Assembly: GCA_946811695.1 (NCBI GenBank)
Contig: OX328123.1
Span: 29,490,322-29,554,321, forward strand
DNA from: Gonocerus acuteangulatus
Lineage: Eukaryota; Arthropoda; Insecta; Hemiptera; Coreidae
Direction of reading: 5' to 3'
Length of the DNA: 64,000 nt
Positions 25,755-36,220 of this stretch are shown here, piece after piece (the first letter of the stretch is position 1; the number at the start of each line of letters is the position of its first letter). Both the position numbers and the translations under genes were made by a program. The notes beneath the pieces are model-generated. The model saw only the letters and a program-made list of their open reading frames with translations, ran no database searches and had not been told where the DNA came from.

Positions 25755-25975
25755 ATATAGACGAGAAATCAAATAAAACAGCTCTAACGGACCACGCATT
25801 TAAGAACGGACATACATTTGACTTGGACGACATAGCAATAGTTGACAAGGACAGAAACAACATTAAACGAAAAATAAAAGAAAATATCCACATAATAAAA
25901 AACAGGAACTCGGTAAATAAACAAAGAGAAATTAAATTTTTAGATAAAATATTTTACAATAACATTAGAAAATAG
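25755..25975 (+). pseudogene. Penelope-like ORF C-terminus (GIY-YIG region end)
   Basis: About 73 residues read T-A-L-T-D-H-A-F-K-N-G-H-T-F-D-L, then a Lys-rich helix and a motif R-E-I-K-F-L-D-K before TAG at 25,973-25,975. The T-A-L-x-x-H-A...G-H-x-F-D step is characteristic of the segment after the GIY-YIG nuclease in Penelope-like proteins. There is no start codon of its own: the frame begins where the inverted tail ends. Confidence 0.7.
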
Positions 25976-26268
25976 CGAACAATCCAAGGGAAAAAGCAAT
26001 AGTACAAACCTTTATACAACTTATCTTAATAAGCTGATTACTAAGCCTCTCGACACAGGTATTTAGCTAGCCTCAGTCATAGTATGGGTGGCGAGCTGAC
26101 CACACATAGGGTATGTACAATATAACAATATTATTTTTATTATTATATTTTACATATAAAGTTTAGGGGTTAGTATAGGAATTTTAATGTTGCTCGGTGT
26201 ATAATTATTATTAAATTTACTAAAATAAGGTATTAAAAATTTGTAAAAAATGTTTTTAGGATTTAGTG

Positions 26269-26309
26269 GCCCCTGAGGAGGTGGCATAAGGCCACGAAAC
26301 ATGTAGGGC
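26269..26309 (+). ncRNA. Hammerhead ribozyme motif, intact core
   Basis: Stem I GCCC, core CTGAGGA, stem II GTGGC/GCCAC with loop ATAAG, then GAAAC, ATGTA and stem I partner GGGC. The cleavage triplet is GUA. Stem III can extend to the six-base palindrome ACATGT when two copies pair, which fits a dimeric hammerhead. It is the best-paired example in the window. Confidence 0.8.
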
Positions 26310-26414
26310 GTATCAAAAATAAAATAGTGCAAGAATCTGGAGTACTATTATTTGGACCTTTGCCATATTTATGAAAATAAATAAATGTACATAAATAAAG
26401 GTCACAAATCATGG

Positions 26415-26476
<62 letters not shown>

Positions 26477-26478
<2 letters not shown>

Positions 26479-26611
26479 GGGCGAGGTTAGCTCAGTGGTA
26501 GAGCACTGGACTAATAAGTTGGTGGACCTGAGTTCAAATCCCGAGCAAGCACTAAAGATTTTTTCTTCTAGTGTCTTCGTTCATGGGTTGAATTCGGCCT
26601 CCCTGACCGTC

Positions 26612-26620
<9 letters not shown>
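26477..26620 (+). repeat. tRNA-derived SINE or tRNA pseudogene (Ile-like)
   Basis: A-box 'tagctcagtggtagagca' and B-box 'gagttcaaatccc' are spaced as in a tRNA, and the anticodon loop 'ctaataa' would read AAT (Ile). The anticodon and acceptor stems do not pair properly, so a functional tRNA is unlikely. The head continues into an unrelated body ('gtgtcttcgttcatgggttg') and is flanked by (TA)n tracts on both sides. Confidence 0.65.
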
Positions 26621-26650
<30 letters not shown>

Positions 26651-26718
26651 CCAAAAGATTGTAAAAAAAGTACAGAAATAGAGGTGTTTAATAAATATTA
26701 TTCAAGTTTCAGATATAC

Positions 26719-26800
26719 AGTAGAACCTCTCATATCCGACCATGACGGGACCGGGCGATGGTCGGAACGGCCAAAAGGTCGGATATCGGGAGGAGGAAAA
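26719..26800 (+). repeat. Tigger/pogo-like terminal repeat, single end
   Basis: 'tacagtagaacctctcatat' resembles the pogo/Tigger terminal repeat (CAGTAGAACC...) and is preceded by TA, the expected target. An internal hairpin follows (ccgaccat/atggtcgg). The opposite end was not found. Confidence 0.45.
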
Positions 26801-27356
26801 CAACGCCTTCGAAATTTATAAAACCAGTTATAATGTACCGTACATACTGTAATGCAACTTTATTGATTTGTAAATGTAAAACTGTTGCTATATACATTTC
26901 AAACATTTGCTCTTTTGAAAATATGAACAAAATTTAGGCATACTTTATTTAAAGAATTCAGTTATGAATTTTTGTTTTAATTTTTTTCATCTCGATTTTG
27001 CGGAAGTGTCCCTCCACTTTTTTTGCCAAGTATACATCCATTTTGGTTGCATTCTATAAGTGAATACAATTTATAATAATTAATATATATATATAGTATA
27101 TAATATAAATTGTATTTACTTATAGAATAGATTGTTTTTTCTCACTATATGAAAAATGTTCCTTTTTTGTACTGATTAGTTTTTTGTACTGTTTACTTTC
27201 TACTTTCTACATGCTGTTTACTTTCCAACTACCGTATTTTCATTTAAAAATAAGATTGGTTAAAGTTTATTGTCTTGATGTATATACTACGCTCATTTCT
27301 GCCTGTTTTTTACTTACAAGTTGTATATTTATTTGTTTTACTTATAAGTTGTATTT

Positions 27357-27400
27357 TTTAGCTGAAGACGGCTGCCAATGTGCAGCCGAAACGTCCAAAT
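27357..27400 (+). ncRNA. Hammerhead ribozyme motif
   Basis: Core CTGAAGA, stem II GGCTGC/GCAGCC with loop CAATGT, then GAAAC and GTC. Stem I (tttag against caaat) pairs poorly in isolation. There is no Penelope-like ORF adjacent, so this is a solitary terminal segment. Confidence 0.6.
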
Positions 27401-28414
27401 GCAGATTTCTTCCTGAAAGTCTGACGTTTTTCTCCTAGCCGAATTCCAACTATACCTTGTCTTAGTATCTCTGCAACGGCTAACTATCTCCATCTTCACT
27501 ATAGACAATATATATATATATATATATAATATAATGTTGTTATTAAATCAAGAAAAAATACCAAATAAAAGTGAAATGGTGTATCCGGTATGCTGTAATA
27601 AACAGAAAGGAATCAAGCACCATTTTTATCAATAACTATAAAAATAAAACCCCATTACCTTAACAAAAGTTTATTTTAATGAGAGAAAATGAATGAAACA
27701 TTTCAGGTAATAAAGGAATTTTAGATCCACAAAAAACTTTAAATCCAATTCTCTAAACAATGAACAGATGGCACTTGGTTCCTTTCCGTTTAAGGGCGTC
27801 CAATTACAAATTGTAATTCTGAGTACATAAATATAATAATAATTAAAATTGCCCAATTTATCAACCATAAAGGATATTATTAAGTATAAATTGAGAGAGC
27901 ATCGAATAGAAATAATGGCGAGTATCAGGATTTTTTTTAGCTTTCCCCGGGAAAGCGTAGGATAAAGAAATGCCGACTGGGGGGTTGGTTGAAGGATAAT
28001 ATCCTGAAAATTGGTTTAGTCGGCCCATTGTCCTTCATATTGGGAGGATGTAATAATGGACGATAGATAATCTATCCTTTATATCGGGGTTTTCTTCAGG
28101 AGCTCCAGACATAAAGGATGCAGATTAGTCATGAATGGGTTTCAAGCTGCTTTGTCTGCTATCGTCATTAGTCTGATAGCTCAACCAAACACACAATAAC
28201 CTTAGCGAAAAGGTACTATAGTGCAATTTGGAGGGTAGTAACTCAAGTAGTAATGGACACTAAACGATTTATGTAAAATACACATACAGTATGAAGAAGC
28301 AATTACATATGCGGACCCCAGAGGTTAAGAGACTTCCGCTCCAGCTCTTCTCTCGTATATTATGGTAAGTATAACATTTGATATTTGTGTCGGCGCCGCT
28401 TAGGTGCGTGACTT

Positions 28415-29107
28415 GTGACGTTCCGCTGTCCTTGCCGCGCACTCATTTGTGTTTATGTTATACTTGCAGAGCTCACACGTCGCCTGAGGAAGAGGAGAGC
28501 ACACCGCCCTACGCCAGTTTCCGGGAGAAGTACGCAGGTAATGTGGACGTCGCATAATTACTTTGGTCCAGGGACGAGCGACTACAGCAGTACGGACGTT
28601 GACGTCGAGATCGCACGGGAACACGACCTGCTCTACGAACGTGCTGCCAGTTTCCGGGATATACAGAAGGCGGACCTGCGAGCCGTCGGCCGCTTCGCAA
28701 CGGACTTTGTCCGTACCGGAAACTGGCACTCGTTGGTGGGCACCGTCGGCCTCGTTGCGAAGGCCATACTGGAGGCGTCTATAGGGACTAACGTCTATCC
28801 TTTTACGTTGCAGGGAAGAGACGCAAAGACGGACGTCCCTTCAACGAAACATCCAGCACGCCTACAGGTTCGCATCCAAACGACGTCATCAAAAGACGAA
28901 GACAGGGGAAGGCTCAAAGAGACGCCGTATACAAGAAGCTCGTGGCTTGGAGGAAGGCCAGGAAAGAGAAGCTCAAGAAGGAGGCCGCGAAGGGCAACGC
29001 CATACCGAAGCAGGACCGTCGTGGGGGCCGGACGACGACGACTGGTTCGCAGGGCTCGAACTCAATGTTTTGAGGAAACTGGAGTCGAAGTTGAACATAA
29101 GTGGTAA
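28415..29107 (+). pseudogene. Endogenous densovirus VP1-like relic (phospholipase A2 domain)
   Basis: The open frame contains Y-F-G-P-G (residues 49-53, calcium-binding loop) and E-H-D-L-L-Y (69-74, His/Asp catalytic pair), followed by the downstream G-x-V-G-L-V-A-K helix. This is the order of the secreted-type PLA2 domain in the unique region of parvovirus VP1, most like densoviruses of arthropods. After about 28,806 the protein-like signal moves to another frame, a Lys/Arg-rich segment ending at a stop at 29,071-29,073. An acidic protein-like segment upstream of the PLA2 domain is also in a different frame. No capsid jelly-roll or NS1 helicase is present. The ORF has no ATG at its 5' end. 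Composition is more GC-rich than the flanks. It is an old, broken integration, though the PLA2 block itself is open. Confidence 0.8.
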
Positions 29108-29109
29108 TA

Positions 29110-29715
29110 GCAAAAACTAGATTTTTACAGTTCCGCTGTTTATTATCGATGATACTTAATAGGTAAACCATCCGGCTTATGACTAATAGGCAAATGAATT
29201 GGAGAATCTGCACATAGATCACTCTAATTTCCTCCTGGACTTTATATCACATAAGTGACAATACTCAAGAGAACGCTAGGTGGCAGCAACTGTCAAGAAA
29301 ATCACTTGGATCTCTTTACCACCCACATGATTACGGCGTTCCGTAACTCATTCCTATATCTAATTCACTTTTTTCAAAAATGTCACTTAAACCCATTGAC
29401 TTCTGGTGCCCTAAAATACTAGTAGTGTATGTAATCAAAGGCGGAATATTCAGGCAATGATTACTAGCATCTACTTGATCAACAAAAAATCAACAAATAC
29501 GTTCAGTAGTATAAGCAATTAGAGATAAACAGAAGCAATATGGAACTTTAGAATCGGTCAAGGCCATAACTGATGCACAGGATCAAAAAGGAATTCCGGA
29601 GACAATAAAACAAAGCGATGAACAGAAGTACCATGTGATAACCAAGAAAAGTAGAAACCACCAATAATCAACGGAATAATAACTATCAGGGGGCGTTTCG
29701 TGGTCTAGTGGCTAA
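29110..29715. other. No gene seen
   Basis: Unique-looking AT-rich sequence after the viral relic, with no open frame of note. 'cgtggtctagtggcta' at 29,699-29,714 resembles a tRNA/SINE A-box, but no B-box follows. Confidence 0.3.
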
Positions 29716-29719
29716 AATA

Positions 29720-30405
29720 TAAAATAAAATCTCGAAGAGAAAATAGATTTAAGGCACCACAGCAGGAAACTGACAGTATCATGGCGACTTCCCCCACCTT
29801 CTCAACGTTTGCTCTCGGAAACACTATAACATATTTCACATTTTCTTTCCTTGTTTTAGTCAAACACTCGTTTTCCTGTTAAATGCAATTAAAGTAAGCA
29901 ACAAGCAATTAAAACGTTAGGTAAACTGATACAAAACCCCGTTAAAAAAAGCAAATCTAACATTTCCGAAGTTTCAAGTCCTTATTTCTCCGATTGACAT
30001 CGCCCTATCAAAAATTACATTAGAACCTTTTTGTAGAGCATTTAGTAAGCTGTCGAATGCTTGCCTTCCAATTACCACGATTTCCCAACCGTTTTTGAGA
30101 TATTTCAGAAAATATACGAAAATCCGAAAACTTTTCATGCCTGTTAATGAAATATTTCATTTCTAGTACTTCCTTAACTCCAAACGGAAACAACATTGGA
30201 AAATTAGTTGTATCACTTTTTCTCTTAAACGGTTTTAGATATCGCTTTAAAAATGGTTTAATTATTTTTCCTATGTTAAGAAACCTATAAAACGAGTACC
30301 TGCATGTATATAAACTCGTAAGCGTTTCGATTTTTTCCCGCGAAACCATGTTCCGGTAGAATATATATAAATTTAGTGCGCCTCGTTGAAACACGATTCC
30401 CCAGG
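29720..30405 (-). repeat. Dispersed repeat family X, copy
   Basis: On the minus strand this is colinear with 21,990-22,470 and 42,010-42,335 (words such as 'aaaaccatttttaa.gcgatatc', 'ttattgagataa', 'agtaagctttcgaatg'). The 143-residue minus-strand frame at 30,020-30,451 lies entirely inside this repeat, so I do not call it a gene. Confidence 0.55.
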
Positions 30406-30582
30406 CTTTGTTCGTCTTCTTAATTACTTTCAACTTGCATTTATTCTTCATCCAGACTCTTTCCCATTAGTATGATTTTGCTGGATGTCGTAATGATGTT
30501 TGCGTCGGTGGGTGGTTCGCTGTGGGCCTTGTCTTAAGTCCACAGCTGTACTCATTCCGATGTCTTCGTGTCTTGGTAGCCA

Positions 30583-30589
<7 letters not shown>

Positions 30590-30622
<33 letters not shown>

Positions 30623-30840
30623 ATTTGAATAGTAAGATTACAGGAGAGTACTGAAGGAAGGATGGAGTAGATGCTATCTTGGATTGTGGGTTGTTATATG
30701 AAATAGCACTTGATGCAGGTCTCCATGCATTAATGAGACCTCCTATGCCCACAAACAACGGGGCTAATAGAGGGTAGTTAGCCCCCAACATGGCCGGCCC
30801 GCCATCTTGCACGAAATCCACCCCCCCCTATCCTATTAGC
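30590..30840 (-). repeat. A-tailed retroposed fragment
   Basis: On the minus strand a body of about 220 bp ('gtctcattaatgcatggaga', 'catcaagtgctatttcatat') ends in a long A-tail (T run 30,590-30,618). It may be a SINE or the 3' end of a LINE. It is unrelated to S1 and S2. Confidence 0.5.
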
Positions 30841-30999
30841 ATAATTACAGAAATACGTTTCGCCTAATGCGCAACCATTAGCATAATGTGGAGTGGTTGA
30901 CATAGATTTCCTCATAGTAATAGGGGGTTTGGATTCGGCAAGCTCCGGCTCGTGCTGTGTGGTCCGGACGGCTATCACATAGTGACCAATTACCCGGGG

Positions 31000-32165
31000 A
31001 ATGCCAAGCTTTCAACAACATCAACATCATCACATGTCCAGTTTATGGAAACATATCTCAAGGCTGAAAGAGTATAAGGTACTTGTGCTACCTAACCATT
31101 GTACATCGGTACAATGGTTTGCATAAGACATTGCAATGATACATTTCCTAATGTGAGAGAAAAAGCTACTTCGTAAGGGGGGGGGGGGTGAAGGATTTGT
31201 GAATTTTGAAGGATGGAAACTTGTACGGGATGGAACATATAGGGGAGCGAGCATATAACGATAAAGGAACATTCATGTATTGAGGGCAGTAACGAACTTT
31301 GAGAGTCTCTTTTGAGCACAACAGGGACTCCACCTGCTTAGCCACTCACTCATCAATGATCAGTTGAAATTTCTAAAAGAAACATTATTTCAAAATACAC
31401 TCCACCTTGAACATCTAAGATCCTGTTGCTAAAAAGCTCACGGACTCAATCCCAAAGAACTCAGAGACCCCTCCACAATGAGTCTGCTTCAATAAAACCT
31501 AAGGATTACAGTTCAAAGACACCAGAGCCTTTTCTGAAAGACCTCAGGGACTCCTAACTCAGAATCATCATTTCATTAAACGCTCGAAAAACTAGGAGTA
31601 ACTTTCTGAAAAGCTCAGAGACCCATGCTTAAAGAATCAAGAGTCTTCGTCAGAAATGTCTACCTCAGAGACCTGGACATTCCCTCACTCGATATTAACA
31701 TATGGAACTTACTGTGCAAATGTGCAGTCATGGAATAATCTAAAATCTATACATCATTCATTACATACATCGCACTCTGATACTGAGAACCTCAGAGATG
31801 TAGTCTTACTTTGATACTTTGACTGGGAAAAGTCGCTACATTTCTATAGGGGATTAGAAAGAATGGCGACCAGTAGATGGCTTCGTGTTATTGATCCTCA
31901 TATTCGTAGTATACAAATAACATTATTGGCGAAAATGTGGCGGACGAATGTTTATTTCAATTGTCTTATTTCGAAATAATTACATTAAAAAATGTCCTTC
32001 TGCTTACTGCTTAGCTGCATTACTAACCACATTTCCCAAAAAGAAGGTATGAATAATTTGCTTGGGCAAATATAAGGAGAGCTGAGGAGGCTCCAGTCCC
32101 TCCCGAAATTGGTAAAAAGGTGTAACAAAAACCTTAAAAATAAATTCAATAAGATCACGTTGTTC
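31000..32165. other. No gene seen
   Basis: No convincing coding region. 31,400-31,820 repeats loose versions of 'ctcagagac' and 'aaagctcag' without a fixed period. A G run occurs at 31,179-31,188. Confidence 0.3.
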
Positions 32166-32167
32166 AG

Positions 32168-32303
32168 AAATATACATATACAAATTTTAACAGGGTCATT
32201 TCGGTATCTAGTTCCATAGAATCGAACATGATTTGAAGACATTTTAAAAAAAATTCTTCTTGAGTGCAACCTTAATAGCTACAGTCCTTCGAAAAGTGCT
32301 AAA
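32168..32303 (+). repeat. HINE-like 3' end fragment
   Basis: 'aaattttaacagggtcattt', 'aatcgaacatgatttgaag', 'gagtgcaaccttaatagcta' and the terminal 'aagtgctaaaa' follow the order of the HINE 3' block, with a shortened hairpin (cttcgaaaag). Confidence 0.6.
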
Positions 32304-32722
32304 ACTAAACTACACAAGTAAATACATACTTTACCCCTCCCCCCAACCCCACACCCCTCTCTCCTCTTCCAACCCCCGTTCAGCGACTGAGTGTTTGTCG
32401 ATCCTCTACCCTCGTCTCCATAATGACTGGGAAAGTGGTAAAGTTTATATCGGGTTTTCTCCAATTGCCTCGAATATCAGGCGAATGGTCGTGGTTTAGC
32501 CTGTAAACACGATGGTCTGTTTACACTGCTTCCTAGGTTATGGGGGCTTAACATGGCATCCCTCTGGTAACCACCGGCAACTGGCACTGCTTATGTACAC
32601 GTGTCCATTCCTCGGTATGCTCAGCACGATCAAGCACATTCAGAGAATCACCCTACTCTGATTATATTTGTATGACTACCGAATTTATTTTAGACATTGA
32701 TATTGTTACGGAATGAACTTGT

Positions 32723-33210
32723 ATAGGTGGCCATACACGGTCATCAGAGTTTTACTGTACAGTCCATCGAAGTAGAGTTAAAACCCCAATAGATTAACTG
32801 TACAGTCCAATGAAGCTGGGACTGTGTACGCCAGGCCTGACGTCTGTAGACAAGATGATATTTGCTTCTCAATTCAGTGGGTCTATAACTGGACTGTGCA
32901 GTCCCGGCCTTGAGGTTTATTAACTTAGCCTGTATGTGCTAGATCCTTTAAGTCGAAACAGTGCAGTCTCGGCCTAGAGGTTTGAACTGAATGTGTATGG
33001 CCACCTTAACTGTACAGACTAATGAGGCCGGGAGTGTGCAGGTCGGGCCTGATGTGTTTAGTGGGTCTACTATCACTGGACTGTGCACCTCCCTGTCTTG
33101 AGGTTTATTAACTTAACGTGTGTGTGCTAGTTCTGTTCAGTCCAAACTTTGAAGCCAAACTGTGCAGTCTCTGCCTAGAGGTTTGAACTGAACGTGTATG
33201 GCCACCTTAA
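32723..33210. mobile_element. MITE with inverted ends AGGTGGCCATACACG
   Basis: Starts 'taggtggccatacacgg' at about 32,724 and ends 'cgtgtatggccacctta' at 33,210. The inverted termini are about 15 bp. A copy of the right end at about 32,988-33,007 shows an internal partial duplication. The interior repeats 'ctgtacagtcc' and 'gaggtttattaactta'. It has no coding capacity. The 128-bp satellite at 39.6 kb shares this vocabulary. Confidence 0.65.
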
Positions 33211-33358
33211 GAGATTATGCTAGGACGCGTAGAAGCAGGATTTGGGCCACACACGATCTAGGATCGATAAATCTACTAGCATCGAATCTATTCAAGTCCT
33301 TAATACATCTACATACATCTACATAATTTATGTATATAGGCTATCAATATACCTGTCT

Positions 33359-33562
33359 ATGAAAGTCCTTGCCTTCATTGTTCCTTTCATGTTTCTCATT
33401 TCCTACACATGTACATGTTTGCTGAGCTGTTGGGATGCAGCAAAGAAGACAATACTTAAAGACAATACAAAGGAACCTAATAGGCACAAACAGATTTTGA
33501 AACGCATTTGCTCCAGTAAGGCGTCCATAAGCAAGTATTTGAACAGGAAGGCACATCTTTAG
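33359..33562 (+). CDS. Possible small secreted peptide ORF (67 aa)
   Basis: An ATG at 33,359 opens a 67-residue frame with a stop at 33,560-33,562. Residues 1-20 are hydrophobic after a Lys (M-K-V-L-A-F-I-V), like a signal peptide. The remainder is Lys/Arg-rich with two Cys. The upstream sequence is not obviously an exon boundary, and I recognise no family. It sits between a MITE end (33,210) and a HINE start (33,587). It could be a microprotein, the 3' exon of a short gene, or chance. Confidence 0.25.
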   Translation: MKVLAFIVPFMFLISYTCTCLLSCWDAAKKTILKDNTKEPNRHKQILKRICSSKASISKYLNRKAHL

Positions 33563-33586
33563 CAATTGTCCCATTTCAATTAAAAA

Positions 33587-34635
33587 AGTCCGTCACGCAG
33601 GAGCTGCATAACTAAGCACTTTCCTCAGAATTTGGGTAGTGTAGATTGCTTTCCAGAAGAATTTGCTTAAAATATCCTACATAAATAAAATAAAAACATG
33701 AATAGTTCTCTTTTAAATTTGTAATGAGTAACTGATCAATTAATAATTTGCTTCCAGAGTTATGCTTACACATGGTACCTATTACACTACGTAATAAATA
33801 CAAAAAACCTCATATTATCGTATTTTGATCTAACGCAGGAACAGGATACAGTCACTCTAGTGGTAGAAAGCGCTCCTTGCGGCGGCTTTGTGAACCTACG
33901 TCTGACGGGCTTTTCTATTGAAATATATTACAAATTAAACCCCTGCTTTCCGATTGACCGATTCAGCTCATTTTTACAACACTTCTTTCTCATGAGTTAC
34001 CCACGACGTTTACCGCGTTTCGTTACAATACAGCAGAAATTACGACCGGCATGAGTATATTAAGAATTTGGGTCAAGAGTAAACCCCCCCTTCTAATGAG
34101 CCGATTTAGTTTATTTTTACAACACATATTTACCTGTAGATTACCACTACGAATACCGAGTTTCGTCGAAATATACCAAAAATCACGGCTGGTAGTGGCG
34201 AATTGGTATTGTGGGTCCGGAGTAAACCCCCCCTCCTAATGAACCGATTTAGTTTATTTTTACAACAGTTATTTACCTGTGGATTACCACTACGAATACC
34301 GAGTTTCATCGAAATATACCAAAAATCACGGCTGGTAGTGGCGAATTGGTATTGTGGGTCTGGAGTAAACCCCCCCTTCTAATGAACCGATTTAGTTCAT
34401 TTTTATATCTCACTTTTCTCTCTATATTACCACTACGAATACCAAGTTTCGTTGAAATATAACAAATATTACGGCTGACATAGTCAAATTAGTGTTTACG
34501 GTTCGGGGTAAACCCCCCCTTCCGGTGGACCGACTTTGGTGGTTAACGAACTCGTTCAATCGTTTGCTAATTGAATGCTATATACCAAGTTTCGTGACGA
34601 AAAAACAAAAACTCTGGCTGCTATCGTGTTAACAG

Positions 34636-34710
<75 letters not shown>

Positions 34711-34859
34711 TATAGATATTATATAGATATATATAAATTTTAACGGGGGTCATTTTCGGTGTCTACTAGGTAGGATCGATAAAGATTTGAAGAAATTTTT
34801 CAAAAATTCCGTCATGAGTCCAACCTCAATAGCTACTTTCTTTCGGAGGAAAGTGCTAA
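33587..34859 (+). mobile_element. HINE/DINE-like element, copy 4
   Basis: Left end 'agtccgtcacgcaggagctg', right hairpin plus gCTAA at 34,859 followed by T, as in the 5-14 kb copies. The block with 'gtgggtccggagtaaacccc' is present an extra time (about 34,195-34,380), making this the longest copy. The (TA)n tract is at 34,641-34,707. Confidence 0.8.
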
Positions 34860-34999
34860 TAATAACTATGTTAATTATGTAAAAATTTCGAATTGCAGGA
34901 AATGCGTCATCTTAGCGCGTTTCCGTCTACATCCCTAGTACCATTAGTTATTAAGAATAGAAGCAGTTCTTGGTAGATTTTGATATTTCTTGAAAAATA

Positions 35000-35284
35000 T
35001 AAATATAAATCTCAAAGAGAAGGAAGATTTAAGGCATCGAAATAGGAAACTGATAGTATTCCTCTTCTTTTAATAAAAGCCTAATAGGTCACGAAATTGC
35101 TTCAAAACTTCATTTAAACCATTGTGTCGACTAGTTTTTGGCGAACTTGGCCTCTCTTCGCAGACAAACTCTTCTTGTACACAGTAGTCTTCATCTAATA
35201 ACTTAGTCCCAAACAAACTAAAAATAAATTGATTTTTTTTTTTAAATCTAAAAGGAACAATCACCAGCCATGGTTGGTCTCGTA

Positions 35285-35338
<54 letters not shown>

Positions 35339-35345
35339 TATATAT
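35000..35345. other. Repeat X fragment, protein-like minus-strand stretch, (TA)n
   Basis: 35,000-35,060 matches repeat family X. On the minus strand 35,070-35,215 reads a protein-like acidic then hydrophobic stretch ending in a stop, perhaps the C-terminus of a degraded transposase, but no motif is diagnostic. 35,287-35,334 is a (TA)n tract. Confidence 0.3.
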
Positions 35346-35379
35346 ATACACAAGATGTCCTCAAAAAAAAAAAAAGGCC

Positions 35380-35735
35380 ATTTGTGGAATCGTTGTAGGA
35401 CGAAAAAAGAAACAAAAACGTTTTTTTGCATATATATCGTTTTTGCTTCGTTTTCGAGAGAAATGCTAAAAAATTAAAATATTTTATAACTTTATAAATT
35501 AAAATAAGACACAATTATTATTTGATTAAGCAATTTTCTACTCAGGTACTCAATTTGAACAAAATACTGAATATACCACAACTTTTGAACCAATTTAGCT
35601 TATTTTTTAAACATATCTTTGTCTTTAGATATTCGCTCGAGTTATACCGGGCTTCGTTGAAACTTGCGGCCAGTATGAGTAAATTTAGTTGTGTCCGGGG
35701 TAAGCCCCTCCCCCTTACGATTGCTCAGTGTGGCA
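35380..35735 (+). repeat. HINE-like middle fragment
   Basis: Diverged copies of the repeated HINE block ('gaaccaatttagcttatttt', 'accgggcttcgttgaaa', 'gtgtccggggtaagcccc') in order. The 126-residue plus-strand open frame starting at 35,522 is mostly this repeat. Confidence 0.5.
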
Positions 35736-36220
35736 GCCTGTGGACAAAAGTCGAAAATGCAACTATTTTTTCCAACTTGTTTTGCTTTACTAATCCTTTT
35801 AGATTGTCCTCAGTGACATGGAATGGGAGCTTCATTGGAATATTATTAACACAAAGGATTAAAACCACGTTTAAACAAGTGGCAGTTCGCTTATCTTTCT
35901 AAACGAAACAATTTCCATATAAAAGTCTTCTCGATTTTTTAGCATGGAAGGTATCGGAGAAGATAAGAAAATGTCCATTGTCTTTGTTGTTAACATTTTT
36001 TGTAAATATTTTTAAATAACATTTTTAAAATAACTTCACATACACTTTTTTCAATTTCGATCCAAAACATCCTGAGTTTCTGGATTATTTTGCTTTAATA
36101 ACTGTTTTACTCCATGTATATACTAATTTTTCTTGCTTTGAACTGCTTTGAGTGAATCTGTATTTTTTTCTTTTAGAAAATATAAACCCCAAAAATGTTG
36201 ACATTTTGGAAAGGTTCTCA

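Larger units (their letters stand above)
25670..26395 (+). mobile_element. Penelope-like copy with inverted terminal tail
   Basis: The 3' tail (26,296-26,390: 'gaaacatgtagggcgtatca' onward) recurs inverted at 25,660-25,752. Between the two lie a C-terminal ORF (25,755-25,975), about 300 bp of 3' region and a hammerhead (26,269-26,309). The inverted copy begins inside the hammerhead, at its GAAAC box, so only one complete ribozyme exists. This arrangement matches 5'-truncated Penelope insertions with inverted terminal segments. Confidence 0.75.

Noticed and set aside
26477..26550. Functional tRNA-Ile(AAT)
   Set aside because: A- and B-boxes are good, but the acceptor and anticodon stems do not pair; a SINE head or tRNA pseudogene fits better.
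30020..30451. 143-residue minus-strand open frame with ATG
   Set aside because: It lies wholly inside dispersed repeat family X, which has no conserved frame in the other copies; composition is what AT-rich DNA gives by chance.
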